In this document: in pieces, positions 20,681 through 34,035 of the stretch
How the letters are laid out: each line of letters opens with the position of its first letter
Position numbering within the stretch: position 1 is the first letter of the stretch
Assembly: GCA_030765045.1 (NCBI GenBank)
Contig: CM060963.1
Location: 71,449,117 to 71,513,116 of the forward strand
Source of the DNA: Tenodera sinensis
Lineage: Eukaryota; Arthropoda; Insecta; Mantodea; Mantidae
Direction: 5' to 3'
Length of the DNA: 64,000 nt
Translations under genes and position numbers: made by a program
The notes under the pieces: generated by a model
What the model was told of the DNA's origin: nothing
Databases searched by the model: none
The model's input: only the letters and a program-made list of their open reading frames with translations

Positions 20681-22602
20681 TTTTTTCCCCTTGGCCAAGA
20701 GCTCTATCGGAAGCTATACGGCCACACTAACTATAGAGGTAGTAATTTGTCGTACCAATAGTACGAAATTGAAGATATCATTAACCGAATGATATTGCGG
20801 GCACATTCATAAATGCAGGTTTACTACTAGATGCTAAAAGTAAGCAAAAACGTGATTTAGTATATGATATAAAAATTCAGAGGAGAAGATCGGAGTAAAA
20901 TAAAGAGTAAGAAAATATCAAAATCGAAAACCACAACGTTGTATATGACGAAAAATCGCCTGTAAAACGCGCTCATTTTTTATAGTCAATAAATAATTGA
21001 TTGATACGGGAAAAACTATAATTTTGGAGTATAGGTCTGAATAAAATCGTTCTACCTTGTGTGCAAGGTTCGGACATCCTAATAAAAGATGGTCTAAGGT
21101 GGCCTCTTGACCACAGTTGCAATAAGGTGTGCTCCCAGAACCATAGCGGAACAAATACGCCGGAGTGTAACAGTGACCCACACGCATCCGCGAGAACAGT
21201 GAGATGAAGTGACGCGGGTAACGTAAAGAAGCAAACCATGGACGATTGAGGGGCTGCAAGAGTGGAAGACAGGGACAAAAAACATGTTTTGTATTAGTAA
21301 AGGCTTCCCACTCCTGAATCCATTGAGAAAGAAGAGAATGTCTGCCAGATCTAAATAATTCCCGTGGGGGTACAGTGATTGGAAAAATTTCATCGGAAAA
21401 GCAAGCAGATTTGGCTAATTTATCGGCGATCTCGTTACCATAGATACCAGAATGACTAGGTATCCAAGCAAAGAGCACCCTTGTGATCCCTAGGGTAAGA
21501 TGGAGTGATTTGAGTGCCTGTACATACCAACAAGTACTGGGTGATAACGAAGGGCTATGTAGTGTCTGCAACACACTCAAGGAATCAGTATAAATATTTG
21601 CTGTTATGAATTCCGTATTTCTAAGAAAGTCTAGCACCTTGTAGATGGCGAAAAGCTCTGCAAAATAATTAGAGCAAAAATCCGGTAGCCGAAAGGTACG
21701 TCGTATTTCCAACTCTGGTGAGAAAAAAGCTGATCCTACCCTCGGAGGGTCCCCCTGACGTGATCCATCGGTAAAAAAAGTTAGGCGGCCATCTCCTGCC
21801 ACAGGAATAGGAGCCTGGAATAATAGTCGTGCTCGGAAGTCTACAGGATAATCTAAAATGCGCACACAGGCCGTAACATACGTAATGGTATGTAAGCCTG
21901 TGACAAAGTCAAAAGAATAGCATGGGTAAGTTTCTGCACGTTGTAAAAACCGGGCGTGATTTGTCAGAAATCGGTAGGCTAGCATGAGTGGTAAGGTCAT
22001 GACTTCCGTTTGAAGCCGCCCTTCTGGACAGCGTTCCAGTAACAATTGTAACTTAGGGAATAGTGGAAAAGTTATACTGCCCCAGCGGGCGAGAAGATAA
22101 CGTAAAGCCACCACTGGGGCAAGATGTTTCAAAGGGGTGAGGCCTAGTTCTCTGTGCATTACCATTATTGGTGTCGAGTGGGCATAGCCCACTATAAGTC
22201 GAAGAAATCGATTGAGGCTGACTTGTAAGGGCATTAATGCACCTGTAGCAGCTATACCCCAGAGAAAGATTCCATAGGTGATCATACCCTGCACTACAGC
22301 CTTGTACAGGTGCAAAAGTACCTTGGGGAGGGAACCCCAGTTTTTCCATAATAACGCACGAAAGAAGTGGAGCTTACTGTCCAACCTGTTACGTAAGCAA
22401 GAAATATGTGCCCGCCAGTTTAGTCGATGATCAAGTGTGATACCCAAGAAGGTGTATGTATTAACCTCACGTACAGGTTGGGATTCCCAGTAAATTGGGG
22501 GAAGGCAAATGTGTCGACGATTGCGGGTAAAATGTACCAGAGCAGCTTTCTCTTTATTCACTGTTAGTCCGTTAGAGTCGGTCCACTCTCTCAAGGCTTT
22601 CT
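20681..22602 (-). mobile_element. Young 5'-truncated LINE with TSD and poly(A)
   Basis: A 1.92-kb minus-strand retrotransposon copy. It is bounded by an exact 13-base target duplication CTCATGGAGCATT (20668-20680 and 22603-22615) and ends, on its own strand, in a short A tail (T run 20679-20686 in this orientation). Truncation occurs inside the reverse transcriptase. The 3' UTR is 20687-20917. The intact ORF and exact duplication suggest a recent insertion. Confidence 0.9.
20918..22594 (-). CDS. LINE polyprotein C-terminus with RNase H
   Basis: Uninterrupted 558-codon frame of an I-group LINE (I/Outcast/Loa-like). Residues 1-170 are the end of the RT palm and thumb (DSNGLTVNKEKAALVHFT, NTYTFLGITLDHRLNWRAHI, ITYGIFLWG). 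Residues about 270-400 are RNase HI with its acid set: FFTDGSR, NYFAELFAIYKVL, NIYTDSLSVLQTL and SHSGIYGNEIADKLAK. Residues about 490-520 are a terminal zinc knuckle (YCNCGQEATLDHLLLGCPN). RNase H would degrade the RNA template during target-primed reverse transcription. The first methionine is an internal residue exposed by truncation, so this is not a functional start. The catalytic YADD box is missing. Confidence 0.85.
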   Translation of the reverse strand: MREWTDSNGLTVNKEKAALVHFTRNRRHICLPPIYWESQPVREVNTYTFLGITLDHRLNWRAHISCLRNRLDSKLHFFRALLWKNWGSLPKVLLHLYKAVVQGMITYGIFLWGIAATGALMPLQVSLNRFLRLIVGYAHSTPIMVMHRELGLTPLKHLAPVVALRYLLARWGSITFPLFPKLQLLLERCPEGRLQTEVMTLPLMLAYRFLTNHARFLQRAETYPCYSFDFVTGLHTITYVTACVRILDYPVDFRARLLFQAPIPVAGDGRLTFFTDGSRQGDPPRVGSAFFSPELEIRRTFRLPDFCSNYFAELFAIYKVLDFLRNTEFITANIYTDSLSVLQTLHSPSLSPSTCWYVQALKSLHLTLGITRVLFAWIPSHSGIYGNEIADKLAKSACFSDEIFPITVPPRELFRSGRHSLLSQWIQEWEAFTNTKHVFCPCLPLLQPLNRPWFASLRYPRHFISLFSRMRVGHCYTPAYLFRYGSGSTPYCNCGQEATLDHLLLGCPNLAHKVERFYSDLYSKIIVFPVSINYLLTIKNERVLQAIFRHIQRCGFRF

Positions 22603-22615
22603 CTCATGGAGCATT

Positions 22616-23790
22616 GAATGATATTTCACGAAGCGGAGCAGCACTAAAAATACCACAAGTTCTAAGAATTCTCTTTAATCTTCTGTTGCTTGTTAGCTAC
22701 GCAAAGCCTCCCATAGAACATACTCCATATACCTTCTGGTGGGAAACAAGGTATATGTTTTATGTCATAAATTGTTGCATGATAAATCAATGTCCATTCT
22801 GTCCATCTTGTGTATGAAACAAGTGAAGTCAGCTCTGTTGCCTCCGTTTTACCAGTTACAATGATATCAGAGGGCTTACTCAAGAACATTTAAATGACTT
22901 GAACTGTCACCTACAAGGAAGGAAACAAGACAGTACAAATGTGTGATAAGGTTGTCGTTCAAACTGAAAATAGATTATTGGAAAGAACACCTAATGCGCA
23001 GATAAACTATATCTATCATTTTCCCTGTGTAAACTCGCCTACTAATCTGCCAGTTGTTTGCAAAACTAGGCTGCTACATTGAACGCATTAAAAGTTGATT
23101 TCGACCATCGATTTAAGAGCTCCAAAATTATGAAAAATAATTTTTTTGTTATGTGTCGATTCTTTCACTGTGGACATAGCGAAAATCGAATTGAATTTAC
23201 GAATGTAAGTTGCAGATCTATAAACAAATACATATAAAATAAAATGTAATGATTTGTACCAAGTCGCTATACCACGTGAGTCAACCGCCCCTTATTTTTT
23301 TGGAAGGTAGGCCACCCATCAAACTGCATGTGCACTTCAGTCCAGTTTTGCGCTTACTAAAACGTATTGCTGGACGTTCTTAGAGAGGCGAATCCCAAAC
23401 ATTTAGAGGAACAGCAGTTTAAGGGACAGAACGTACTCCTCGCTAAAGTACACCACAAAAACATGCGACTCGTGAGCTAAGAGCGAATTCCGGGTTTCCA
23501 GCAGATTTCACAAAATTTTTATTAGAGTATGCATAGCAATGCGATTCAGTAAACGCCTCTGATAAAATGGACCTATTATATAAGCACACTAACATCAACT
23601 AAAAAAGCAAATGGCGGATTCTTGCACCTAGAGCCTGGGTTGGTTGCAAGAAGTTAGGGTACGCGCCTCACCGACCATGGACCGTACAGTCAAAACGCAC
23701 ATATTATTAAATAATGGTTTATTTAAATTTTGGCGTAAGCTACGTCTCGTACAGCTCAATAACATTAAAACGCCTGCAAAGCGTTAAAGC
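22616..23790. repeat. Spacer with second copy of a dispersed repeat
   Basis: Bases 22818-22886 repeat 12776-12843 (ACAAGTGAAGTCAGCTCTGT...). The minus frame at 22662-22889 crosses it but has no motifs. Nothing else is recognised up to the microsatellites. Confidence 0.4.
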
Positions 23791-23792
23791 TG

Positions 23793-23810
23793 TCTTCTTC
23801 TTTTTCTTCT

Positions 23811-23846
<36 letters not shown>

Positions 23847-23939
23847 TTTTCTTCTTCTTCTTCTTCTTCTTCTTCTTCTTCTTCTTCTCCTCCTCCTTCT
23901 TTTTCTTCTTCTTCTTCTTCTTCTTCTTCTTCTTCTCCT
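23793..23939. repeat. (TTC)n/(TTTC)n microsatellite
   Basis: Polypyrimidine run of TTC, TTTC and TCC units. It adjoins a reverse fragment of the SINE 3' end seen at 7522-7561. Confidence 0.9.
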
Positions 23940-23944
23940 TCAGA

Positions 23945-23987
23945 TCACCCTCCCCTTATGTAGGACTTACACCCCCCAGGACTTATA
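23945..23987 (-). mobile_element. 3' fragment of the 7151-type SINE
   Basis: Reverse complement matches the end of the SINE at 7522-7561 and continues GGGAGGGTGATCTGAAGG without the Merlin-like insert, so it represents the unoccupied state of that site. Confidence 0.6.
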
Positions 23988-24040
23988 ATTCCTACATGAG
24001 TGCAGGAAGATGTCAAAGACATTGTAAACCTGGAATATAC

Positions 24041-24870
<830 letters not shown>

Positions 24871-24959
24871 AGAGTGATATACCCTGTAACAGGCGGTTCA
24901 TTTTATTGGCCTTCCGGTGTACTATTTGTCAATGTCCATCATGCTCTTGACAATATTTA

Positions 24960-25620
24960 CTAGGGCATACTTTATTTTTATTTTCTCTAGCGCCCACTTA
25001 CAGCAGGTTAAAGAAGTAGGTATTGCAAAACATCAAAAAATTCGATATTTCACCAAAAATACATTTTGCGGAACGCTGAATCTTCCTCGAAAAGGTCTTA
25101 GAATAAGATCCGTGTGCGTCCGCGCGTGCGTGTGTGAGTGTGAATAGCACAGCTCATGAATGATCGGATTGGAGAAACACCTAACTTGGAATTTAGGTTC
25201 ATCATTTTCCAAAGATACATCAGGATTTTAAACAAAAATCATCACCCCAAACTATCCTTTACATGAAACAATTTTCGTTATTTGTTGATTTCCTAAAAAA
25301 TGGTGGTCAGTTTTCAAGTAATGCATATTCAATTTTCTTCGAGTACCCTGTGGTCCCTCTTCTTTCGGAATGCATTTTGTATGCTTTTGTATAACTTTTA
25401 CATCTTGAGAGAACACAAAAATTCACCACACAAAAAATGCAGATCTTTTTAAAATGCAACATTAGCCAATTCCAATTCCAATTTAATTGATTGTTTGAAT
25501 TATTAAAGTGTTCACTTTTTGAAGTAGTGTCACTTGTTTCTCCCGATATCATGGGACGAGTATAAATTTCATGACCAGATATACGACACGCTTTTAAAGC
25601 TATGACTATCACCTTATCTC
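24960..25620. repeat. Old T-family repeat copy (left part)
   Basis: Diverged copy of the T family (see 56893-57775) in the same orientation. It shows a short TG-like stretch 25105-25141, a CCCCAAACTATCCTTTACAT block at 25245, and CACAAAAAATGCAGAT at 25432. A further T-family piece follows the hAT insertion at 26579-26672, so the hAT element may have landed in this copy. Confidence 0.5.
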
Positions 25621-25625
25621 CCGTA

Positions 25626-26578
<953 letters not shown>

Positions 26579-26672
26579 ATCCCGATTGACATAAAGAGGA
26601 TAGAGGAATAAGAGTTTGTAAGAATAGTTACTGCAAGAGTAGAGAAAGTCATGTGAGTGCAACACATCCGAT
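26579..26672. repeat. T-family end fragment
   Basis: GGAATAAGAGTTTGTAAGAA followed by GTAGAGAAAGTCATGTGAGT and GCAACACATCCGATTTTTT is the conserved long end of the T family, matching 57705-57780. Confidence 0.7.
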
Positions 26673-28799
26673 TTTTTAGAGTAATGTGCATCACTGCTTG
26701 TCTAAAACGAAACAGGCGCCTCAGGAGTGATAAAATGCGATAACAACGCAGTTTGTCAGATGGTGGAAAGGCTTGGCAAACATAAAACCCAAAGCGATAT
26801 CACAGAATAAATTTTGTGGTAATGAAGAGTCTATATATGGAAGTATACTCTGCGGTGCGCAGCATGCATTCCGTTGACTGCCATTACTAGTTATCAGGTC
26901 GTTAGCAAGTAAGGAAGAGGTTCACAATGCCAAGGAACGGCTGTGCTGGGATTTCAGCGAATATGAATACAAAGGTAAGCAAGGCTATTAAGGATTTGTG
27001 CTTGGTTAATAAGGCCTGCTAGAGTTAACGGACTCTTTGAATGAAATGTAGGACGTTACACAACACGAAGAAAATGAAATTTCAATCCTAAAATACTAAC
27101 TCAAACATGTACCTATATTTTCTGAAGCATTCATAAAAGAAAAAGAGTAGAGCAGCTATCAAAGAAGCTTGGCAATTATAAGTGTGTGATGAGCAGGGCC
27201 CGGATGTTTATGAAACGTCATAGATTTTGTTTGTGTGTGTGTGTGTGTTTTTTTTTTTTTCATGTAAAATATGAGCGCAGCAGGATTTTATCAATGGTGA
27301 TCAAAATTATGCAATTCTCATTTGTCGTATAAAGTCTAAACCTACAGGTTATTTGTTATTTTCTTTTAATTTTTCATATTATATAATGATCTGACATTTC
27401 AAAAATACCCCAGTAACTGTAGGCGGTGTTGAAAGCTCTTTGTCATGTTAAGTCAATGTTGCGTGCAAATAGAAGAAAACTTCAAAATCTGTGTAATTTG
27501 CTGCTGTAATTAATCTTTCTGATTGCCTTGCAAAATGTAGAACTTATTTCATTCTGTGCAGAGCTGGAAGTTAGCTCTGGATTGAGCTGTTAAATAAATT
27601 CAAAATGCAACAGTAAAGCTAATATTATTTATTTATTATTGAGTGTGTTAGACTTTTAAAGTAGATTTTTAATATAATGTTAATTTAAACAGCATTAAAT
27701 CTTTGAAGATTTCGAAAATGAACCTCTTAAAAATTTGTCATATTTATCGTAATATTTTCGGCCATAACATTTTTAGGTCACAAACATCTGGGCCCTGGTG
27801 ATGAGCATTTTATATACGTAATATCTGGCTTTGATATATAATGTTGACAATTCACACAACTTAAATGTATAAAACAATATTTTTCTGGAGCGATGCCTTT
27901 AGCTGATGACCTGTTTCTTCTGTGTGTCTGTTGTCTGATATCAGCTAAAAAACTCAATATTAGCTTTGGGTGCAGGAAAAACAAATTAACTCCACTATTT
28001 TAAAAATATTTTATATACTTCTCGATTTGCTAATCAACTTAAAATTAAAGAATGTCTATATTCCTCAAACTTGTAGGACATTCCAGATTTCTCACAAATC
28101 CCGCCCCCCCCCCCCCCCCCCCCGGAAGTGCTAAAAAATGTAGCGCATGTCCGAGATTTTCCATTCCTCTGATAATTCAATCCAATGCCAGTGTAAGTGT
28201 GTCAACTTCTTGTGAGGTCGTTATACTTGTTCTGTGTGACAACATAATATAAACGTATGCGTGCATCATTCGGTTTTCCCAAACAAAACATAACAACGAA
28301 GTGCGAAGGTCACATCCTCTGCACATCATTAGAACAGCAGAGAGCTAACGCGACAAACTTCAAGGTCACCGGATGCATAGTATCACAAGAGACCACAGTT
28401 TAAAGTTTATTGCATAAATGTTTTTAGTAAATCATTTGCAGAAGAACAAATATGAAGTAAATGTAAGTTGAACAGTGCGCAGTCGAAATGCAAATAATGC
28501 TTAAATTATTAATTTAGTGGTAATTGGTGTCAGATAGTTATGCAGATTTCATGTTAATTGTTTCACTGTAGAATCACATCTGACTGAACTAAAAGGGCAG
28601 AGCCGTTTTGGTAAGCGTTACCATTGGATAATCCGTGTCGCGAAAAAAGCTGTTGGTGAAAAATGAGGTCTGTGATATAAGGCTGGTAACGGTAACCAGA
28701 ACGGACACGAGAACGGAAAGTAAAACGGAACTCAACATTGTAGTTCCCAACAGCATGGTAACGAAAAAGAGAACGCATATTATCAATCAATATATCGAT
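26673..28799. other. Unannotated region with possible promoter and first exon
   Basis: Mostly without recognisable genes. A TATATA box at 26830-26836 is followed by an ATG at 26928 in the context TTCACAATGCC and an AAAG/GTAAGC donor at 26972-26973, so a 15-codon first exon is conceivable, but no partner exon was found. A (GT)n/(T)n run lies at 27228-27259 and a C run at 28105-28122. Confidence 0.25.
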
Positions 28800-29047
28800 A
28801 GCAAAGTGAAAGTCGATATTGCATATTTGGGAATTTATTTGTTTCTGTTTGACCAATGATATTTTTGTAGCTTGCGACTTGAGAGAGCTCTATCAGCTGT
28901 TTCATGGCATAGCCGCCTTGAATAGCAAAGTGAAGGTCGATATTGCGCATCGGGAATTCATTTGTTTATAGCTGACGAATGATATTTTTTCTAGCTTGCG
29001 ACTAGAGAGAGCTCTAGCGACTGTTTCATGGCACGGCCACCTTGAAT
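28800..29047. repeat. Tandem duplication, unit ~124 bp
   Basis: 28800-28922 and 28924-29047 are two copies beginning AGCAAAGTGAARGTCGATAT and ending GCCRCCTTGAAT, about 85 percent identical by eye. Function unknown. Confidence 0.8.
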
Positions 29048-30343
29048 AGTTTCTACAGCGAAAAGTCAACATGAATTCGGTAACGAAAATGAGAAATTAC
29101 AACTTAGACAGGTCTTCTTTTCCGTACCCGGGTCCAGGAACTTTCGTTGGTTGTGGATATTTCCATTTAAATATAATTATTTATTTCAAATTTCTCGTTC
29201 TGGTTGTCGTTACCGTTGCCAGTGTTTGTGAACCAGCCCTAGAAGGTTTGCTAGACCAGGACTGGGCAACTGGTGCTCACTGAGCGCAAACTGCTCACGG
29301 CCTTGCATTGATGACTGTATGCTTAGCAGGTAAAAGAAACTAAGGTCGCTCAAGGTATCCTGCGAGTCGCCCAGGCCTGTTCTAGATCAGATACACGAAG
29401 AGTGATGTACGTGGTGGGAGGGGGTTAGAAATTTCAGGTAGGTATGTAAAATAAGCAGTGAATCTCGTCTACTTTAAGCTTGCTACTGCACATTAGGAAT
29501 TATAGTTAATACCAAAAGATGACCTTGACCTTAAGTTTAATAATTTTGAAAAGCAGGTACTTTGATTAAAAATACCCATTCCCTTCACATTTTCCTAGGC
29601 TTTGAACTGGCAAAATTATATATTACCGATCACATTGATCTGTTTAAGATCGCTTAATTACTTTGTCATTATCTTTTAAGAATTATGCTTAGGAGTTCTC
29701 TTCCCGAGCTCTCTTCTTCATCTATACCCTGTGTGGTTTATCTTGTCTCTGGTCTAAAGAAAGAGAAAGAGATATATTGAAAAGAGACTCAGATACTCAC
29801 CCCTCTGTGTCTGGAGGAGGTGGGAGAAAATTCAGCTGTTTCTATCCAATCAGTGCTGGACTGAAGAGACAAATGAATATACTTCCGATGTTTTTGCACA
29901 CAAAACATTTTGTCTATTCCCCCTAACTGGGGTAATGGAAGAGACGCTTCAATTTTTTGTACCTAGAGACCAAATATATACTTTGTTCAGTCTTTTGAGA
30001 CAGTGGGAGGGGCAGGAGGGCAGCAGGGTGCTCGTGCTAAAGGCCACTTACGCGTGCTAGCACTCTGCGATAGCAAAATGCATGTTGCAACATTTGGGTC
30101 CTTTTCAGACTTCTGTTACATTGTTTACATGTTCATTCTGTATTTATTTTTTTATTTATGCACTTAATTGCGCTTGCTTTAACAGCTATTTCTCATGCTG
30201 GGACGATAAATATGTATTATATATTTATTATTATATGCTATATTAATATAAAAGCTAGAACACATGATCACATTTACTTGAACTACATTACTTTTATTCC
30301 TCTCTCGTAATTATTTAAATATATACAAACACAGTTAGTACTA
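29048..30343. other. Unannotated region
   Basis: No gene, RNA or known repeat recognised. The region has several G-rich stretches (29412-29427, 30003-30030). Confidence 0.35.
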
Positions 30344-30477
30344 CATACAACCATTGTTGCCATTTCTGCAGAAATAAAAGCAGAAGATTTGGTTTGAAAA
30401 AAGCAGGAGAAAACAGATTTTTTAGCCGGTAATTTTCCTTAGCGTATGCATATTTGTGACAATAATAGCAATAACAA

Positions 30478-30768
<291 letters not shown>

Positions 30769-30841
30769 AATAATCATATTCGCTCCAAAATTCTTGCGCT
30801 GTAAGGTTACTGCCACTTGCAATGTCAGTACTGCGCAATTG

Positions 30842-31156
30842 TTAGATTTCTTCTGCTTTCACCAAATTAGGAAACCGAGAAGCAAGTAGTGCAATTGACT
30901 GAACTGTTTGGATTTTAGCTGACTCTAACACTTCCAACATTGTAAGAAGAGGAACACCTGAAAAACGAGTTAGTATGTCACGAACTGACTCAAAGTAAAA
31001 ATCAACGCAGCGTAATTTGAAAACTTGTACATATTTGTCGGGCAGGAATGATTTCGTCAGAGATATTTGAACTTTGGCACCAAAATACTCGTTTTCCACA
31101 GGAAGAAATACTTTTGGATCCCTGAATTCAACTTTATCCATTTCAGTGGAATTCAA
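30842..31156 (-). pseudogene. hAT transposase fragment
   Basis: A 104-codon frame with LRCVDFYFESVRDILTRF, followed by LESAKIQTVQSIALLASRFP. This resembles the segment before the dimerisation domain in BED/hAT transposases, where a cysteine-rich FYxExxxxIxxRF helix precedes a PL-type loop. It lies inside an element with hAT ends, which supports the call. The catalytic RNase H-like core and BED finger are absent. The first 31 codons have no clear match. Confidence 0.5.
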
Positions 31157-31173
31157 ATGTTCAGGTTTATTGT

Positions 31174-31401
31174 CGGTCTGGGTGGCTCAGTTGGTTAGAC
31201 GCTGGCCTACTGTTCCCAAGGTCGTGGGTTCAAATCCGGCCCAGGCCGATGGTTTTTAAGTGTGCTTAAAAACGACAGCTCCATGTCAGTAGATTTACTG
31301 GCATGTAAAAGAACTGCGGGAGAAGATTCCGGTACACCGGCGACGCTGATGTGATCCTGGCAATTGACAGCGTCGTTAAACAACAAAATAATTAATTTTA
31401 A
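31174..31401 (+). mobile_element. tRNA-headed SINE, family B
   Basis: Exact 14-base duplication TTCAGGTTTATTGT at 31160-31173 and 31402-31415. Head GGTCTGGGTGGCTCAGTTGG has the A box; GGGTTCAAATCC is the B box. The body has GTGTGCTTAAAAACGACAGC and a tail ATTAATTTTAA. Sister copies lie at 34612-34797 and 45420-45627, both reversed. It inserted into the hAT copy, so it is younger. Confidence 0.9.
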
Positions 31402-31790
31402 TTCAGGTTTATTGTAGCAGTCAAGGATAGTTCGCAACGAAGGAACAACAGATGTGGTATACTGCTTATGTATACAGGTGATTATATTAATCTTTTGGTT
31501 TTATACACGAGGGCAATACCTTGCCTGAAAACCTTTTTCGGAAGAGCTAATTATATGACGTTAAAGAAAATAGTGTTTAAAAATGGAGAGTACATAAAAA
31601 GCAGAGATTTTCAAGTGCATTCAGTTTTTAGCAGTGATCAGTAGATATGCAAAAAGCAGATCTCCTGCAAAATCAATACACTTGGCAACCCTGCATACAA
31701 CCGCCACAAAAAGAACCAAAGAAGGAAATACAAGCAGAACAACGAAACATTATTTACATTGACAGAAATATGTACATTGACATTTACTCA

Positions 31791-32015
31791 ATCTTAGTAT
31801 CTTATAGTTTCTGTTTCTTCTTCCTCCTCATCCTCAGAAGATCACGCATAAGTAATACATTTTATAAACTTCACGAATAGTTTTGTTTTCATTGCATTTC
31901 GTCTTAGTATCTTTATAGTTTCTGTTTCTTTTCCTCCTCATCCTCCGAAGACCACGAAAAGCCACAAATCTTATAAAATTCACGAAGGGTTTTGTTTTCA
32001 TCGCATTTGATCTTT
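31791..32015. repeat. Tandem duplication, unit ~115 bp
   Basis: 31791-31900 and 31906-32015 both contain TTATAGTTTCTGTTTCTTCT or a close variant, CTCCTCATCCTC, and TTTTGTTTTCATYGCATTT. On the minus strand both copies encode KCxENKTxREFYK followed by an acidic SSEDEEE stretch, so the duplication lies within former coding sequence. Confidence 0.75.
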
Positions 32016-32256
32016 GTTTCTAAATATCTAATTTAATGGTTCTTACTACTGTACACCTGGAAACGGCAGTTGCAGCCACAGTATGTGCAATCGGCGAGTC
32101 ACATTTGCCGTTCTTTCCTTTAAAATAATTGTACACATTTTGAGTAATGTGTGCCGTCTGCTTATGTACTGGTTTTCCACGTCCTACAGCAGAATTTGCT
32201 TTGTACAATCTCTGTTGTGCGCCACTACTCGTGTCAGAATGACTGCAACCTTGCAA
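31900..32256 (-). pseudogene. HTH transposase N-terminus-like fragment
   Basis: Frame 32256-32020 contains KQTAHITQNVYNYFKGKNG then AATAVSRCTVVRTI. This looks like the N-terminal helix-turn-helix of insect transposase-derived proteins, in which a VxNYF helix is followed by a ATGVSxxTVxRI recognition helix. It runs into the duplicated KCDENKTLREFYK segment at about 32010-31900 after a stop. No catalytic domain follows. It could equally be the 5' piece of a domesticated gene; I did not find further exons. Confidence 0.4.
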
Positions 32257-33504
32257 CTCTGCCTTGGATTGTTTTGGTTCGTATACACGCGCCGGTCACG
32301 CGATGCTCTTATCTCCCGCTTCCGCTCTCTCAAAAGACTCTGAACGAAGTATACATAGGGGTCCCACTTGGATTGCGGAACTGGAAACACGAATCCACCA
32401 GTCTATCGGCACAACACAGAGTGGCGCTGGTGGCACTGCTAGACCCGTACGAAAATCTGATTGGCTGATTCAAGTTTTGAGGTTTTGTAACGAAAACAAA
32501 CGTTTGGTGTTCTGGAAGTGTCAGCCGTATATATTAGACCGGAGATATAAACTGCGTTTTTTTCACCTCTAAGCAGGCTTCTTCGGGTGCTGCACAATGG
32601 TCCTCCGATACTCTTAAATGTAACAGCTCATGTTAATTTTCCATCACACTTATTGGACCTTTCTTTCATTCTGATCCATTTTACACCTGACCAGCTTTTT
32701 CACATTCTTGAAACCCTTAAAACCAAACCACTTATACTCAAGTACCAAACAATCCTCTGGTCGTTTTTTACGTAACACTCCCTTTGATCGCTAATTTCCC
32801 TCACCACGAGTTCACATACTTCAGATAATCGATGCGAAAGGAAAAAAAAAATTGTATTCCAAATGCAATAAATGCTTAACAAAAGTGGCTACTTTATGTA
32901 GTATTAACCCTAGCAATGCCAACGCTTAATACAGATCTTATACTGCCAACGGGGCGGAAGGGCGGGGGGGGGGGGGGGGGGGAATGGGGGGTACTTTATG
33001 ACCGCCACTGATAATTTATAAAACAAATTAATTTTAAAATAAAACAAATTTATTTAAAATGGGATATTAGGCATGTCTTGTCGTGTTTGTAAACGTAATA
33101 GTTAACATTGTTTAACGACTTTGTTTACTTTTTTACGTAAATCACATTATACAAGCGAGTGAGTGAGTGTTTGAGGTTTAATGTCCCGTCGACAACGAGG
33201 TCATTTGGGCCCATATACCAGCTATGTCCAAACTTTGCGAAAGAGTGGAGTACGGGTTTACCTCCTTCCAACATATGCGGACTTTGCCTCTCTTTAACCC
33301 TTTGCCGTGCCTTTGTAGCAGTGGTGAGTTGGTTAATGTACGTTGCGGTTGATTTAGGAAAGAACTTTCAAATCTTATACGATAAGCATCTCTTTAGTGA
33401 TTTCTTTGGTGCTGCTTACGTTTAAGAAGTCTATCAATATTTGACATAACCTTAGATAATCCACCAAGTGATCGTTGCGTAATATATTGCTATAGTTCAA
33501 TTTG
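32257..33504. other. Unannotated region with poly(G) and SINE-like scrap
   Basis: No gene recognised. A G-rich run occupies 32954-32997. GTTTGAGGTTTAATGTCCCG at 33167 resembles the tail half of SINEs of the 17150 type. Confidence 0.35.
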
Positions 33505-34035
33505 GAGAAACTGTTTGCAAATATATGTGGAGCTATACTCACTCTTAAATACACTATTCTTGCAAATGCTTATTTCTCTATATACTACCTACATTTTAAC
33601 CGACATAAGCATTTTCAAAAATTACCTTATTGCGAATTTTCTTTTAGGTGCAAAGGGAATATGGTATTACGGCAGGCTTTAAGGAAAAAGCATGGAAAAA
33701 GCGAATAACATTCCTATTTGAAAAAACGTAGGCTTTAAGGGATAGTGAAACGTTTTAAGAGCTGGTGGCTATGCGATGATTTTGAAATTTCGTTCTCTTT
33801 GCAAGGCCAAGGAATGGAAAAAGCGAATAGCATTCTTATTTGTAAAAATGTGTAAGTATTGGCAAATTCAAACAAATAAGAAAGAATATCTCGTAAATTG
33901 ATCACTTAAAAGAGAAAAGCATTTCACATAAGTTGTGTGTTTTAAAGAGATCCACATTTTTATTTAGTAAGCTTTTGTCTGTCTCTAACTGTTTACCATT
34001 TATACAAAACTCATCCAGAATGAAGAGGTCTTCTG
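33505..34035. repeat. Diverged T-family copy (reverse orientation)
   Basis: Matches 53750-54150: TTATTGCGAATTTTCTTTTA, GGTGCAAAGGGAATATGG, GTGTTTTAAAGAGATCCACA and CTGTTTACCATTTATACAAA. It ends before the TG tract. Confidence 0.65.
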
